NCBI RefSeq assembly: GCF_018446385.1
Contig: NW_024589864.1
Span: forward strand, 1 to 64,000
Length of the DNA stretch: 64,000 nucleotides
Source: Zingiber officinale
Taxonomy: Eukaryota; Streptophyta; Magnoliopsida; Zingiberales; Zingiberaceae
Reading direction: 5' to 3'
Of the stretch, positions 21,801 to 34,669 are shown one piece after another. How positions within the stretch are numbered: the stretch's first letter is position 1; each line of letters opens with the position of its first letter. The notes under the pieces are model-generated. The model saw only the letters and a list, made by a program, of their open reading frames with translations. It had not been told where the DNA came from and did no database searches. A program made the translations under genes and the position numbers.

Positions 21801-24800
21801 GTAACTGCCTAAAGAAACAAGAATGAGGTGAGAAACATGGAACAATTTCTCAAGACAAATTCACAGGAGCAGAATAAATGGTTGATAGTTTTCTCTTTTA
21901 AAAAATAAACATTTGATAGGTTTTCAACAGCACAACCTAAACAGAAATGACACATTGACATAAACATTTGATAGGTTTTCAACAACACAACCTAAACAGA
22001 AATAAACGACACATTGACATAGGAAGTCTTATTTTATGGCTTCTTATTTTCATAAATTTGTTTATTAGAAAATATACCTAAGAAAAAAGGCCTCAGACAT
22101 TGTATACAAAATAAATCAATAAACAATGTTCAAGTCAACCTACTAAAAAAATAATCCTGATAAAGAACAGGAGAAATGGGAAAAATTGCATATGTAACTC
22201 TTACACAAAATAATATTAAAAAATCTCTGTTACCAAGACTTGGTTATAAAAATCCAATACATGTATTGATGTGTGGCAAACATGGATGTTTTTAAAAAAA
22301 ATTTGCACACAAATACACAATCAATAAAGTGTTAGAATTTGGCTAAGAGCATTGTATGAAGGAGGCAAATGAATAAAGGGGGCAAATGAAGAATCCAAGG
22401 ATGGTAAAACATAGATCCTTCCATCCTAGCCAGTATGAATTAAAAAAAATTAAAATAAGATTACATCAGTATTTGGAAGAAAACAAACAGAAAAGTCATG
22501 CTACTTATTGTTAGACACCCATATACATATAAAATTAGTGACTTCAACTGAAAAAAATGTCGTGGGTAAAATGTTGTTAAAATAAAATTGACAAAACCAA
22601 CAAGCGTGTTTATAGTCATTGACCTATCAGCACTTCCACACATTTATAGTCATTGACCTATCAGCACTTGCACTTTCCGGAGAATATGGTGCTGATATTA
22701 TCAAGTTGTTTCTCATTCAAGAAGTAATAACACACATATTTATATATGTACATGTGTATATATTTGTATAATTGGACCATATAAAACCAACCATTTGTTT
22801 GAGTTTCAAGTCAGATCTAGAAGTTAAACCACCTCTGCAGATAACCTATCCTCAAGTATTAAAACAGTATGATGAATGATGCAAAAGAATCAAATAGTAA
22901 ATACAATAGCAGATAGTGTTAGAATAAAACAGCATAAAGTAAATAAAAAAAAGGCTAAGAAGGTCCTGTTTCATGTATATTTTATGAGAATGAAAACTTA
23001 CCTTCCCTGTTTTAGTATCATGCACTTGAGAAGCTTGGAGATGAGGCTCAGCAATTGTTTTAAGATAATCACATTCCTGTAAGAGTAACAACACAGCTCT
23101 GAGAAATGTATGACAACCTTCAAGTCAATTCAATCAGACTTGCAATATCCATTTCTGTATTGACAGAAAATCATAAGAGCATCCCTAATTGACCATATCA
23201 TCAAAATTCAAAAGGATGCCCCTCTTTCAAAAGTTATCAAAAGAGTACTTGCCCATAATTTAATTCCCGAACTAACTAGCCTTGTGTCCTCCACCTTGGA
23301 GCAACTTTGGTTAAAGTTGCATTACCTTAAAGCAGTCTTGATCAAAACTAGTGCAACTTTGGTCAAAATTGTACCACTGTTTTTTTGTTTGTTTTTTTTT
23401 TCTTTCTATTTTTTTTTTTGATACACTAATTAGAAGAGAAAACAAGGAAAAAGAAGGAAAAGGAAACAAAAACAAAAAAAATCTTTAAAAAAAAAAATCA
23501 ACCTATATAATGTCTAAAATTTCATCTCCATTCTTGACTAAAGAAATAACCTCAATAACACAAATCTCTTTCTTATCTATAAACACAATATCTTACCTAC
23601 CCACCTTGGAGCAACTTTGACCAAAGCTACACCATCTTGGAGCAGCTTTGCCAAAGCCGCTCCAAGATGAAGCACACAGGAGTATTTTGGGCATCAATTT
23701 ATGGGTGAGGCATTGTCTTGATAATTTATGAAAGAAAGACACTCTTTTGACGATAAGAATAATTAGGGGTGCCCTTTTGATTTTTTGCCTTTCTACCTTA
23801 CATAAAAAAAATAATGGCAAAGTCCTATTTATGTTGGGAAGCAATGAGAGATCAACCATTCAAGGTGTACACAAAAACCTTATAATAAAGAATTTACATA
23901 AAAAATATTGGATGCATATAATATTTGTTAAAATTTATAAGCAAAATGCAGGAATGCATAAAGAAGTGAAGAGGTGGAAATATAGAAGATATGTTTCCCT
24001 CCCAGATCTAATACTGTTATTTTATTTTCAAGAATATAGCACAAGGGGTGGACAAACACAGTGGATAAATACCAACTTCTAAAATTAGTGAACCAAGTTG
24101 ATTATGATTACAGGAACTTGGTAACTTTGGCAAGGACAAGGATCAAAAGAAAAAAAAAATCCTGACACCAGCAATGCACACCATACATGCTATGCCCTAT
24201 CCCATTTCCGTCCCCTCAAAGAAAAGAAAATCTAAAATTTAAATATACACAAAAGATGAAATAAAACATTATTGAGAAAAAAAACATCCTTGGAAGGGAA
24301 ATGTGATACCTCCATGGTTAAGAAATTACGAAAAAGAATAATCCGTGGTGACCAGCTGAGAATTTCAGGTTTTACCTAAATAAACAAATAAGAATATCAA
24401 TGTAATTTAATGGGTATTACAAACAAGACCATAAGAGGAACTATGGCCCAAATTTAGCTCTAATTGAGACAATTGGCACACATCTGATAATAAGAAAGCA
24501 TTTTGGGCTAGCTGCACCAAGTGGCTAAATGCTCAGACCTAAATAACCTTTAAGATTGGAAAAATGTATAAAACTCAAGATGATGGAGCTGTCAAAAAGA
24601 CAATTTCAGTTGTTAAAAATTGGAGAACAAGTTAGCCAATTGCTTAGACATGTTAAAATTACCACAAGCTTTCAAAAAATATAGATTGTCCAACACCCAC
24701 AGATTGCCAGTAACTTAGAAAATTGTTTGTCATAGCCAATCATTCCTTGTAAGTGTAGAAGCATGTTGCAACTCCATGAGGAAGTTAGGGTTTCTTAACC

Positions 24801-27800
24801 AAGCAAACACTAAGATCTATTGTTAAATTCTTTTATTCATCACCTAACACCTCTTAGCTTAGGTAGTTGAGCATGAAAAATAAACTACAAGATCCAAATG
24901 AAGAAAATTGTTTAATATATCATATCCGTGTCATTTCCTTCTATTGTTGATTTTTTTCATATTATCTTAAATAGATAGTTCTAACTAGTGGCTATTTTTC
25001 AACATTCCACACTATACAGTTCAATGTGGTCTCATTCAATGTTGGAGGGTAGATGAACTACACAACTTTAGATAGTCTGCATATACTCCACTTGTATCAA
25101 ATGAGAGAGGCATGGTAGTGTTGGCTCTGCATGTTGAATTGGAGTGAAGGCCCTACTCCATTCCAAAATTACTAGTGATTTAGGATGACGACAAAAGAAT
25201 AGTCCATAATCACAAATTGATTCCAATTATAAAGACTTAACATGCCCAGCATTATCACAATCATTATTATTATTATTATTGGGATTATGTACCATATTCG
25301 CTATTACTATATTAATCGTTATATCTTCCATATATTGTCCATGTATTTTGTATAAATAAGCATGTTAATCTACAATCCTGAATCAAAAAAGAAAGCAAAT
25401 TCTTTTCTTTTTTTCTATTCTCTTTTATGTGCTCTATCAGGGGACCCCCTCTTAATATATAGACATAATCAACCACCATACTTAGCTTTCTAGGACTAAT
25501 GAATATGGAGTCTCAGAAGTAGTGATCTAATGCTAATACAATGTTGAATTAGGGTGAAGCCCATTCCATCCAAAGATGACTAGTCAGTTGGGATGGGAAT
25601 ACCCTCGTTATGTATAGACAAAATAAACTACCACACTTATATGCGTGAGACTTATTAACAATACAATGTACACATTGGTCTCTTTCTTATACTTTGAATT
25701 TTGGACTAAGTGGTTAGTTAATCAAGTATTGGGGGTTTGCTTCCCACCTATGTCAAAATGAATATCTAATCAACTCATGTATTGGGAGCTCAAAGTTAAT
25801 CAAGTCAAATGCCCCACCACACATCAAGAGGGGGGCTTAACAATATAAAGATATAAATTGATCAATTTCTTAATAGCTTGAGATTTTTGGGATAATGGTT
25901 AGTCAATCAATTTTAGTAGGACTAATGGTTGCAATACCTTCAATCAAAAGATGACTAACTCCATCTAAGGACTGCATGTTTGAGATGACCCATTAAGAAA
26001 AACTAGTTTACAGAAGGATAATTTAAATCTTGTAATGACTTTTGGGGCAATGACTAGAACTTGTATGCCCTAGCTATTTGAGCCTGCTATATGAATCTTA
26101 TCCTTCATTGAGTTTTAATTATGATTATCATTATATCATCAACAATACTCAAATAATTTGGTCGTTTTTAGATAAATTAAATATAGCTATCTCCAGTCTC
26201 TCACTCAATCCCTCGCAACTTTCAGCTAATTCATTCTTCAAGTGAAAGCAAGCAGATGGACAAATATCCATGTTAATTTTGTAGGCCTTAACAGAATTTT
26301 CACTTCTAATATTCAATTATGGAAAACCAAGTCATTGTCCAGTTAGCTTCACAGACCTGGATGACCCCCATGACAGTGTGCATTATAGGAAAGAAACAAA
26401 AATTGGATGCTAAAACTTGAAATCAATCTAGTCCATTAAAGATCTAAATAAGAACCAACTATGTTCTTCGGCTTTTTATCATCTGCTCTACACAAGGTGA
26501 AGGTCATTTTTGCAAGAAACTAAAGTCATTAAAAGTACTCGCAAGTCAGGAAAAACACACCATCATCATCATATTTGTCCCAATTATTTTTTCCCAAAAA
26601 TTTGGGGTTGGCTAGATGATGTTAACAAAAACTATTTTATAAAAGTAAACAACAAGGAAAGGTGAATAAGTATTTCATCATTTTTGAAAGGAAACGAAAG
26701 CATACCAGACCAAGATGAAGGAAAGCAGATTGTTTATTGGACACCCAGGGAGAAGGGCCTAGGACAAAGAGTTTGTTAAGAAAGATTGGAACTTTGCTAA
26801 TAGTATATGATACTAAATCAATAAAAGCTTCAACTCATTGAAAAACGAAGATCATTTTGCAAAATTCTTTCACTTACTAGGATTTTGCATTCCTCTAATT
26901 TATGTATGTGAAGGTGGACACAAATTCTTAGATATTACCTAGACTATATATATCAATAATTATGTGACTTTGAAAAAACATTTGAATGAAAATAACATGA
27001 AACCTTAATCATACACCCTCTGAAATGTAGAAATTCGTTAAGCAACATTATAACAGTGACCAACACTTTCATCTAAAAAAAAAATTTTGAAAAGCACACA
27101 ACAGTGGAAAAATCATCACTGAGAAAAAAAACAAGATTGACTAAGATATAAATACGGAAATAGTTTGAAGTTAATGTACATGGTAAAGACAAGTTAGACA
27201 ACTACTACCACGCATATCACATCACTCTTCCTTAGCTAAATATGTCATCTTATCTAGTAATTGAAATCTAACATAATTAGGAAGCGTGTGAAACACCCTA
27301 AGTTTTCACTCTAGAACAAAACTTGGATACTGGAAAGCTGTATAACAAAATATATAGTTGCAGTAGAAGAGAAACTTGGTTTGTGTTAGCTTTAAAAACT
27401 AGCATAAACTTCATGGACGTGTTAAGAAATTACATGGTTATCTTACTATAGTCACACAAAATAATTCTACCTGAGAGATTAGGGAGTATTTAAACTAAGA
27501 ATTTTTTAATACAACAAAGGATGCTCCCTGAGAACTTCAATTAAAGCATCAAGAGTAGATTAACTGCAAGCCCATTCAAGAAGAAATTATACCAGATGAC
27601 TTTTCCAAATTCAAGAATTGTAACAACTGGAGGAAAGCACCTGCAGGCATTACAAGTATGAAATCACTTAAAGATTGAATCATGCAAATTAAGAAGATCG
27701 AAAACAGCTATTCTATTGTCTTAACTTTACAGAACAATAAGATCATTTGTTGCTTGAGACAAAGTAATTGTTTTAGGAACCCCAAGAACAGAGTGGAACT

Positions 27801-30800
27801 CCTTTGAGTGCTTACATGAAGAGTGTCTCCCCAATCAAAATCATTGAGGAAAAGGAGAAAGAAATAAATATCCATTTAACATAATCATAACTCATATATG
27901 GATAATTATAGTATTAATTAATTACAGAATCTATATATAATTATTTGTTACAGTATTAATTAATTAAAGTACTAAAAAGTAAAAACTAATTCTTGAAATT
28001 GGTTAATTGATAAACTTATCAAGAATTAACTGATTACAATAAATTAAATATATTAATTGATTAAAATAACTTAATTTTATTGTTTGATTAAAATTGATTA
28101 ATCAATTAATTAACAATTGATAAAACCCTAATTTAATCCATGGTTAAAATGGAATTTACTCAAAATCCAGGATTGAAACTAAATTTACTGTAAAATTTGA
28201 GGTTCAACTAACCCTAAACTAAAATCCAGAGATAAAAATAAAATTTAGCCTAAAATCCAGGTTAATGAAATTTGTACTAAAATCAAAGGGTAAAGTGAAA
28301 TTCATTCTAAGATATAAGGTTAAAATGAAATGTACCCTAACATTAGTCAATTAATCGATGAGGAAGAGATAAAACAATAGAAACATGTACTTCTTTGCTG
28401 AAGCCTTTGTGGTGATTTTGACTCACGGTTGCAAATTTTGACTCTAATGACGAGGCAAAAAACCCCTCTTATAAATTTACCTCACAACTCCGTGACTAAT
28501 AACACTTGATTCCTCCTTTGGATTTTTGTCGAGTACCTCCCTCCTCCATCCAACTCCTTGATTCTTTTTTGTTGTTGGTAACTTGGTATGCTTTCATTCC
28601 TAATTTCATCTCAATTTATAATGCGTCGTCTTCCTCTCCTTTCCCTCTGCATGACCAACTAAATCATTTGAAGACTCATGGGATAAACTATAATTGATTC
28701 GGCTAGTCATCCTTTGTATTGACTAAGACTAATTTGTACTACCTAATCCTTCTCGACATGGGCAACACTATTTCGACGCAAATGGAGTATGACATTTCAT
28801 TTGAATCACCTTGTTTTGTGTTTCATCCAAGGAACAAAATGATAAATTCAATCTACGTCACCTAGCACGACGAAATTCAAACATTCGTTAAAACAATTAA
28901 AACATGCCTTATGTTTTTATATATATAAATATAAAGAAATAAGATCATGATAGAACTTTGGACAAATTAATAAATAAGTTCATTTATAAATTGTTCATGA
29001 ATTTTATTCATAAACATGAATGAAACGAACTGAACACACAAGTGTCCGAATGTGTTTGGTTATTTTCTTTTTTAAAAGGACTATCAAGCTCGTTCATGAA
29101 AGCTTATCACTAATTCATCAAATTAAGTAGTCCTCTCTACCTCTATATTTCATTAATCAATTTAAAAATTAAAAGTAGGACCCTGATATGAATGATATTT
29201 ACATTTAGGTTCCTAGTTTCACAAGGAGATAAATTTAATGTCAAGAATAAACAAGAAACAAGTCATATGGGATGATCAAAGTAGAATGTAGAGCAATAAA
29301 TTGGCTACATAATATATTATGGTTTGTATTAGAAGTCAAACAAACCAAGTGCATGAATTTATAATTTGATTATCTACTAACTATATGTATTGCTTACAAT
29401 CCAAGGGTACTAGCATATCAAACGTATGAATATATCTTTACTTTGTGATAGGAAAAGTATATCCTCCCTAACATATGAATGTGTTTAGTTTGTAACAAGA
29501 AAAATATATCCTTCAATTGTGTGGCTATGTATAAGTAACAAGCATGAAGAACTATGGATACAAGGGAACTCATCCTCATAAAATATTTGTTTTGTTGAAG
29601 GGTGGTAATTTAAAGGAGGTATATATCCTAGATTTTCTATACATTATCTTTAAGGTCAAAGTGTGAAAATATCTAGAATGAGTGACTCTATTAGATCATG
29701 ATGGTGTCTAATAACGATCATTGTATCTTATTCTAAAACTATCTCTAGATCCACACAGGGAAAACTATGAAGTTGTTATACAAGTTGGGCACTATAGATG
29801 AATGAAAGCTCATATTTTCTGTTAAATCTTTTCATAAGTCCACAAAAATTGGACATTTCACAAATATCACCCATCTCATAATTCTTTGATAAGAGAAACA
29901 TGCTTCCTCAACCCAATATAACCTTTATTAACAATATAGATATATAAATTGGTCTATTTACTAACAACTCAAGCTTTTGGTATACGTTGTAAACCATTTT
30001 TTTTTTTTGTTTTTTGTAATCCAGGTATCCAATGATCCACATACCATTACTGCCCAATAGAACTAGTGATCAAATAACAACAACTGATACAAAGAGGCCC
30101 CAATAATAACAATAAAATCAAGAACTACCAAGGTGGCGGTCAACTGAGTTTTAGTAAACAATATGCTAGCAATTACATAAGGGTGCTACCTAATTGTAAT
30201 CCACCTACACTAAACTTCAATGGAGGTAAAAATCAGTGTCAAAATTTGTGATAACTTTGGAAATTGAACCAAAGTTTGCTGGTCACACGTCATACCTAAA
30301 CCTAAACACCTACTGTCCAAATCTCATCCATGTCAACCGGTAACTGGCTCTTCTTCTATAGATTTTTCTTAATATTGACAGGTCATTGGTGCTCTACAGT
30401 ATCTTTCGCAACTTTGGTCGAGTGCTAAGAAAGTTATTTGCTACCTCAAAGAAACTATCAACCATGTCATACAATTGCTAAGCTCGTGGGGTTCAGAACT
30501 TGCTATGAGAACTTAGCTTCTGTCTGATTGCTCCACCAACAATTGGTTGTAAATAATATTGGCAAAACTTTATCCATGTTAAACTATAGTTTTTCACATC
30601 AGTGCATTAGGATTGATTTTCAGTTTATTCGGTCTCAAATTCAAAACAAGTAACTTTGTTCTGTTTCATATGCATTATGTTGATCAACTTACAAATTCCT
30701 TCACTAAATCTCTTAGCCGCACAGCACATCAAAATCAGTGTTTAAAGATTGGCCATGCCGACAATATGTCCATTTTACGAAGGCATAATAGAGATAAGAA

Positions 30801-31124
30801 AAACTTAGCATCAATTACATTGTCATACTCCCTTTTTAACTTAATTCTCATTTATAAAATTCATGATTCACAATAAGTTCCAATAATTTTGTACCTAACA
30901 TAGGTTCACATTGTCGTACAAATGGGAACCTTTCTTCTCTCTACCTAGGCATTCTTTATAAATAGGACCGGAAAGATAGCATACATAGCGATTCTGACCA
31001 CACTGACCACGATTTCAAAAAATGATAACAGTAGGAAAAGGGAAAAGGGAAAAGGAAACGAACCCAGCATCATGCCGACGGTGATGAAGGTGAGGAACAG
31101 GATGACACACACGGATCGAACCAT
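15804..31124 (-). CDS. P4H: Prolyl 4-hydroxylase, 11 exons
   Basis: 2-oxoglutarate/Fe(II) enzyme of the ER/Golgi that hydroxylates proline in wall glycoproteins. Exons, all with GT/AG borders and matching phase: 31064..31124, 26706..26758, 24310..24375, 23002..23076, 21734..21808, 17028..17098, 16895..16946, 16706..16792, 16197..16289, 15969..16061, 15804..15833, giving 252 codons with the stop. An N-terminal membrane anchor (VCVILFLTFITVGMMLG) is followed by VKPEILSWSPR and EECDYLKTIA. Iron ligands: His144 and Asp146 (IHHDY) and His223 (LHSGC, usually HGGC); the 2-oxoglutarate lysine is Lys233 (GEKW). GGQRVATMLMYLS and GGETYFP are intact. At 251 aa it is about 30-40 shorter than usual plant P4Hs, mostly in the linker after the anchor, so another small exon in intron 1 or 2 may have been missed. 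Introns reach 4.6 kb and carry several transposons. Confidence 0.88.
17186..18692. mobile_element. MULE-type non-autonomous element with long inverted termini
   Basis: 1507 bp starting GGGCAAAAATTAAAA and ending with its complement. The termini pair over roughly 100 bp (shared words TTGATTTATTATCAAAAGTG, CACCCCAT). The 9-bp target duplication AAGAAAATT is perfect at 17177..17185 and 18693..18701. The interior is a series of inverted and direct copies of 'gtagcagctac', 'caaatcgaagttc' and 'aaagttta' phrases, so it would fold into several stems. No transposase. It lies in P4H intron 6, 88 bp from exon 6. Confidence 0.85.
19315..21120 (+). mobile_element. RTE-type LINE, 5'-truncated, in P4H intron
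   Basis: Ends in a (GTT)n tail (about 21092-21120), the hallmark 3' end of plant RTE LINEs. It is flanked by a perfect 16-bp target duplication ATATGCTTTCATTATA at 19299..19314 and 21121..21136. The visible part begins inside the region before the reverse transcriptase. It is inserted antisense to the P4H gene. Confidence 0.92.
19316..20974 (+). pseudogene. RTE reverse transcriptase, partly open
   Basis: Starts within the linker upstream of RT (AKNETFERLYQKLDTKEG) and has in-frame stops at about 19437, 19696 and 19725. From ATG 19745 it is open for 409 codons. Motifs: NYRGIKLMSHTMKLWEKVI, FGFMPGRSTIEAI, FIDLEKAYDRVPR, HRGSALSPYLF and the catalytic FADD. It ends with a basic tail (KRGRGRPKKT) usual in this clade. 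The endonuclease is missing. No activity is expected. Confidence 0.9.
23190..23785. mobile_element. Fold-back MITE-like element in P4H intron 3
   Basis: The left part (tcaaaattcaaaaggatgcc, then 'atcaaaagagtact') pairs with the right part ('actcttttgacgataag', 'gggtgcccttttgatttttt'). The terminal motif resembles that of the 17186 element. The interior carries inverted 'ccttggagcaactttg' units (about 23297, 23604, 23640). Exact ends and a target duplication were not found. Confidence 0.55.
24376..26705. other. P4H intron 2, with degenerate internal repeats
   Basis: AT-rich intron. Two stretches, about 25120-25200 and 25545-25610, share a phrase of the form 'tgttgaatt.g.gtgaag.cc' followed by 'actagt'. 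Others around 25455 and 25610 share 'taatata/tgtatagacataat'. This suggests an old decayed repeat. No exon or transposon protein recognised. Confidence 0.35.
28130..28350. repeat. Degenerate tandem repeat in P4H intron 1
   Basis: Four to five copies of a roughly 45-bp AT-rich unit containing 'aaaatccag' and 'gaaatttac' words. No function is apparent. Confidence 0.5.
30377..30770 (+). pseudogene. Old copia RNase H remnant
   Basis: Scattered frames preserve copia pol words: VIGALQYLSQLWSSAKK (RNase H start), VICYLKETINH, and further down DQLTNSFTKSLSR followed by HQNQCLKIG (C-terminal pol). Many frameshifts and stops, so this is an ancient fragment. It lies in intron 1 of P4H, antisense to the gene. 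It belongs to a copia group different from the element at 4813-14003. Confidence 0.7.
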
Positions 31125-32470
31125 CCTCGCAACCACGATCGACCACCAGAGCAGAATCGCCTACTCTCTCCCTCTCCTCCGCGCATAGATTGGAGAAGAA
31201 ACGGCGGAAGAGCGCAAGGAGGAGGAAATGATTCATGTTCGGAGTCGAGTAACGCCGACGTTGCTCAGCCGGCGAATGTTTCGGAAAGGGAGTTACGAAG
31301 AATTTTTGAACGGCAAATGGGATCGATGGAAGCACTTTTTGGTAAGGAAATGATCAAATTATGCCTATGATCCTATTTCCCATTTCCATAGGCCGCTGCT
31401 CGGCGTGCCGGGGTTCTGTCTGCGGAGGGACGCGGACAGCGTTCGGGGAAGAGGGCGTACGGCACAGGGCAGGGATCCTCTGTTATGCTGGCCAGTCCTA
31501 GACCCCTGGTGGGATTTTCTATACCTTACCTATTAAATAGACATGTCTAATTCATCCAACCAATAAGTTTACAGACCTTCAAAAGAATCTTGCCTCATCT
31601 TAGTTTTTCTATCTCAACTAAAACAAATTGGACTTCTTGATCATTAACATTTTTTTTATATTAATCCTTTATAATGAAATTATATTAATTAAAATATTTT
31701 AACATTAAAATAGAGTCATTAGTAATTAGTAAAGTCATTAAATTATTTGAGTTTTTGAAAATCCGAATTGTTTAGATTTTCGAGTGTCACCCTTACGATT
31801 CCCTACGAAAAAAATTAATTTAATTTAATATTATACTTATCTTAGTAAAAAAAAGCTAAGAAAAGTATATTTTTTAACATTGTCGACCTAAAATATTTAT
31901 AGAAGCTTCTTTGATCATAGTATTGTCAATTATAAGATGTGGGACTAAAAAGAATTATTTTTTTTATATAAAACAATCAAAGAAAATTAATGATGAAAAA
32001 ACTTTATAATAATATGATGCAGCTGAGTCTCAAACTCTAGATCACTAATTGTTTCGCTTGTGGAATTATTAATAAATCTTGAAATTATTTTTAGTATGAA
32101 TAGAAAAAAAAATATTAACCTAAATTCATTTTAGGCTTCAGTAAAGGAGGGGAATTTTTAATAAAATAGTAAGATTATTAATGAGATGAAAATATTAGAA
32201 AATAAATCACCTATAAATAATAAAGCGTTTTTTTTAAATCACCTCTTGCTCCCTTTTTATACTATTCATATTACTACTTATTTTTTCTGTAAGAATGACA
32301 ATTTATTCCTTTTACGGTTTTACATTTTCTAATTATCATTAAACATCATCATTAATTGGTGTGTTAAAGATCACCATTAATATCATTGATTATTTATCTT
32401 TAACATATTAAGAGCTAGTACTAGTATACTTCCCTTTCTTTATACAGATGGGTTATCTACTTAATGAGAT
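31125..32470. other. P4H upstream region and AT-rich intergenic DNA
   Basis: 31125-31500 is GC-richer and is presumably the 5' UTR and core promoter of P4H. The ORF at 31015-31335 overlaps its first exon in another frame. From 31500 to 32470 the sequence is AT-rich and shows nothing recognisable. Confidence 0.4.
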
Positions 32471-32474
32471 TATT

Positions 32475-32860
32475 ATTAATTAATTAACGTAAAGCAATGG
32501 CGACAAGCTAGGCATTGTCGATCGGGGACCTGAGGAATAACCACTCTGGACGATCGAGCATTATCGGTCAGAAGTAGTCACCCGTGAGTTGACTGACCGG
32601 GCTTTGCAGGTCGGGAGTGGCCACTTGAACAAGTGACTCGGAATAACTATTCGGAAAGACCTGCCCTTACCTTGTCGATCGGGACCTAGGGACTGATCGC
32701 TCTAGAAGACTAGGTTTCTCAGTCGGGGAGTGGCCACCTGAACGAGTGACTTGGAATAACCGCTCGAGAAGATCGGGTCTTGTCGGTCGGGAGTAGTCAC
32801 CCAAATGAGTGTTGACTGAACCATGTTCGATCGGCGGGATTTGAGCTAGTCATATCCCAA
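32475..32860. repeat. GC-richer direct repeats, probable LTR fragment
   Basis: Three to four degenerate copies of a unit of about 100 bp containing 'ggtcgggagt.g.cacc' and 'cttggaataac'. It stands out from the AT-rich flanks. No termini found; a gypsy LTR fragment is the likeliest reading. Confidence 0.4.
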
Positions 32861-33682
32861 CTAAAAAAGTTACCAGCACTACATGTCTACAAAATGGTAG
32901 ACATGAGTCTAGACTTTGAGAAACATCCTCTCAATGCAAGACACCTCACTATCGAAACGAAATCGGTTCCGAGCTTGCCATACAAGAAAGATCACACAAG
33001 TTGCAGCTAAATAACGAGCATTTGTCAGTCGATCTTTGCCTTGGATTGCCTCCGGAAAACTCTAAACAAACTTCCCACCGTGTAGACGGTTGATCGGATA
33101 CCCAACCATTTTCGAACATTGTTCCAAAGTTGTCTCGTGATTGGGCAACGAAAGAAAATATGATTACCCAACCATTTTCCGAACATGGTTGATCAGGTGG
33201 ATTCTTAGTTCGCCACTAACAATCAGTGCTTAATTGTGTGTGATTTTACCGTTGTATCCTAGGAAACAGACGACCGGAGAGAACCTCTAAGCACAGCCGG
33301 AGGTGAGACGAATCTGTTTCAAGGAAACTGTGTTGAACACAGGCCTCAGTATCTTAGTTAGCAAATTTTCTTCCCGATTCTACGATCAACTCCTAATTCT
33401 ACTACGTACCGCATCAACTCTGCAACTCGGACCACCGGAAGCTTTGCAGAACCAACCCCGCTAGCAGCCTAAGATTATCCACTCAGATTATCTCAACAAA
33501 TAAGTTAGAATTAATTTTATATAATTTTAATTCTGTAATTTTTTCAATATCTTCGGCAACAAATTGCTCAACACCTCCTTCTCACTGCACAATTTTTTCA
33601 TGAATGTAGATCAGCTTCTTGATCAAAAGGAAGGTCGACGCTTTGCATTGCAATTGTCAAAAAATCTGTACCATGTACCCCT

Positions 33683-33892
33683 AGGGTAAGTTTGGTTCAA
33701 ATTATCATATATAACCTTGGTTATATAATTATCAGATAATCACATAACCAAAGTTATGAGAAATAAAACATAACTAAATATTGTTTGGTTCAACATAAGT
33801 AATGCAACAAAAACTTGTTGTTTAGAAGGTTTTAATGAATAATTTAGTTTAATATTTTACTGTATTACCTTTAGTTACAAAACCAACTATAC

Positions 33893-33940
<48 letters not shown>

Positions 33941-34526
33941 TATTATTATTATTATTTAAACTCTACGTTTTTCTTATTTTTATATTTTTTTTACTTTGTG
34001 TTTTTTTACTTTTCTTTTTTTTTACATTTTTTATTTTTTGTTTTTTTTGTTTTTATTATTTTTTATGTTTTTAAATTTTTTATTTTTTATGTTTTTTTAA
34101 ATTTTTATTTTTTAAAGTTTTTTCTATTTTCTATTTTTATGTTTTTCTTTTTTTTTTTTACATTTTTTTATTTTTTATTTTTTTACGTTTTTTCTATTTT
34201 TTACATTTTTTTTTATTTTTTTAGTTTTTTTATTTGTTTACGTTTTTCTAATTTTTTTAATGTTTTTATTTTTATGTTTTTTCTATTTTTTAAGTTTTTA
34301 TCAGACGGTATTTTTGGTAAAAAAATTGTTAACCCCAAAATCAAGAAAAATCTCAAATTTTCGAGGGTTTCCGATTCCGGGTTGATGCCTTTTTTGCTGA
34401 CGTATTGGGCATGGAACATTAATTGGGAATTATCGATTACCTAAACCAAACAGAGTTTTTATTGATAACCTTGAATGGATAATTAACTAAGGTTATCAAA
34501 AAAAACCCTCAACCAAACGCACCCCT
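33683..34526. mobile_element. MITE-like element with AAT microsatellite and T-rich core
   Basis: Left end GGGTAAGTTTGGTTC and right end AACCAAACGCACCC are inverted relatives, and 'ttatcagataatc'-type words follow at both ends. Both sides show CTA, a possible 3-bp target duplication. The core holds (AAT)n/(TTA)n at 33893-33956 and a 330-bp T-rich tract with 'tttttacg' words. The Phe-rich frame at 33998-34444 is a by-product of that tract. Confidence 0.6.
33893..33956. repeat. (AAT)n microsatellite turning into (TTA)n
   Basis: About 16 AAT units followed by about five inverted (ATT) units, forming a snap-back microsatellite inside the MITE-like element. Confidence 0.9.
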
Positions 34527-34669
34527 AAGATAATAGTAATGCACCCAACAAACTCACAACGAATCCTTCTTAGTTTGGATGTTCCATAATGTCCGACATA
34601 ATAAATCATTGTTCCATGCATGTAAGTCCTCAATATCGTAGCCTCCTTCGCCATTAGATAAGTCAATAG

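Noticed and set aside
33998-34444. Phe-rich 148-codon ORF resembling a membrane protein
   Set aside because: Translation of a T-rich low-complexity tract; the hydrophobicity comes only from TTT codons.
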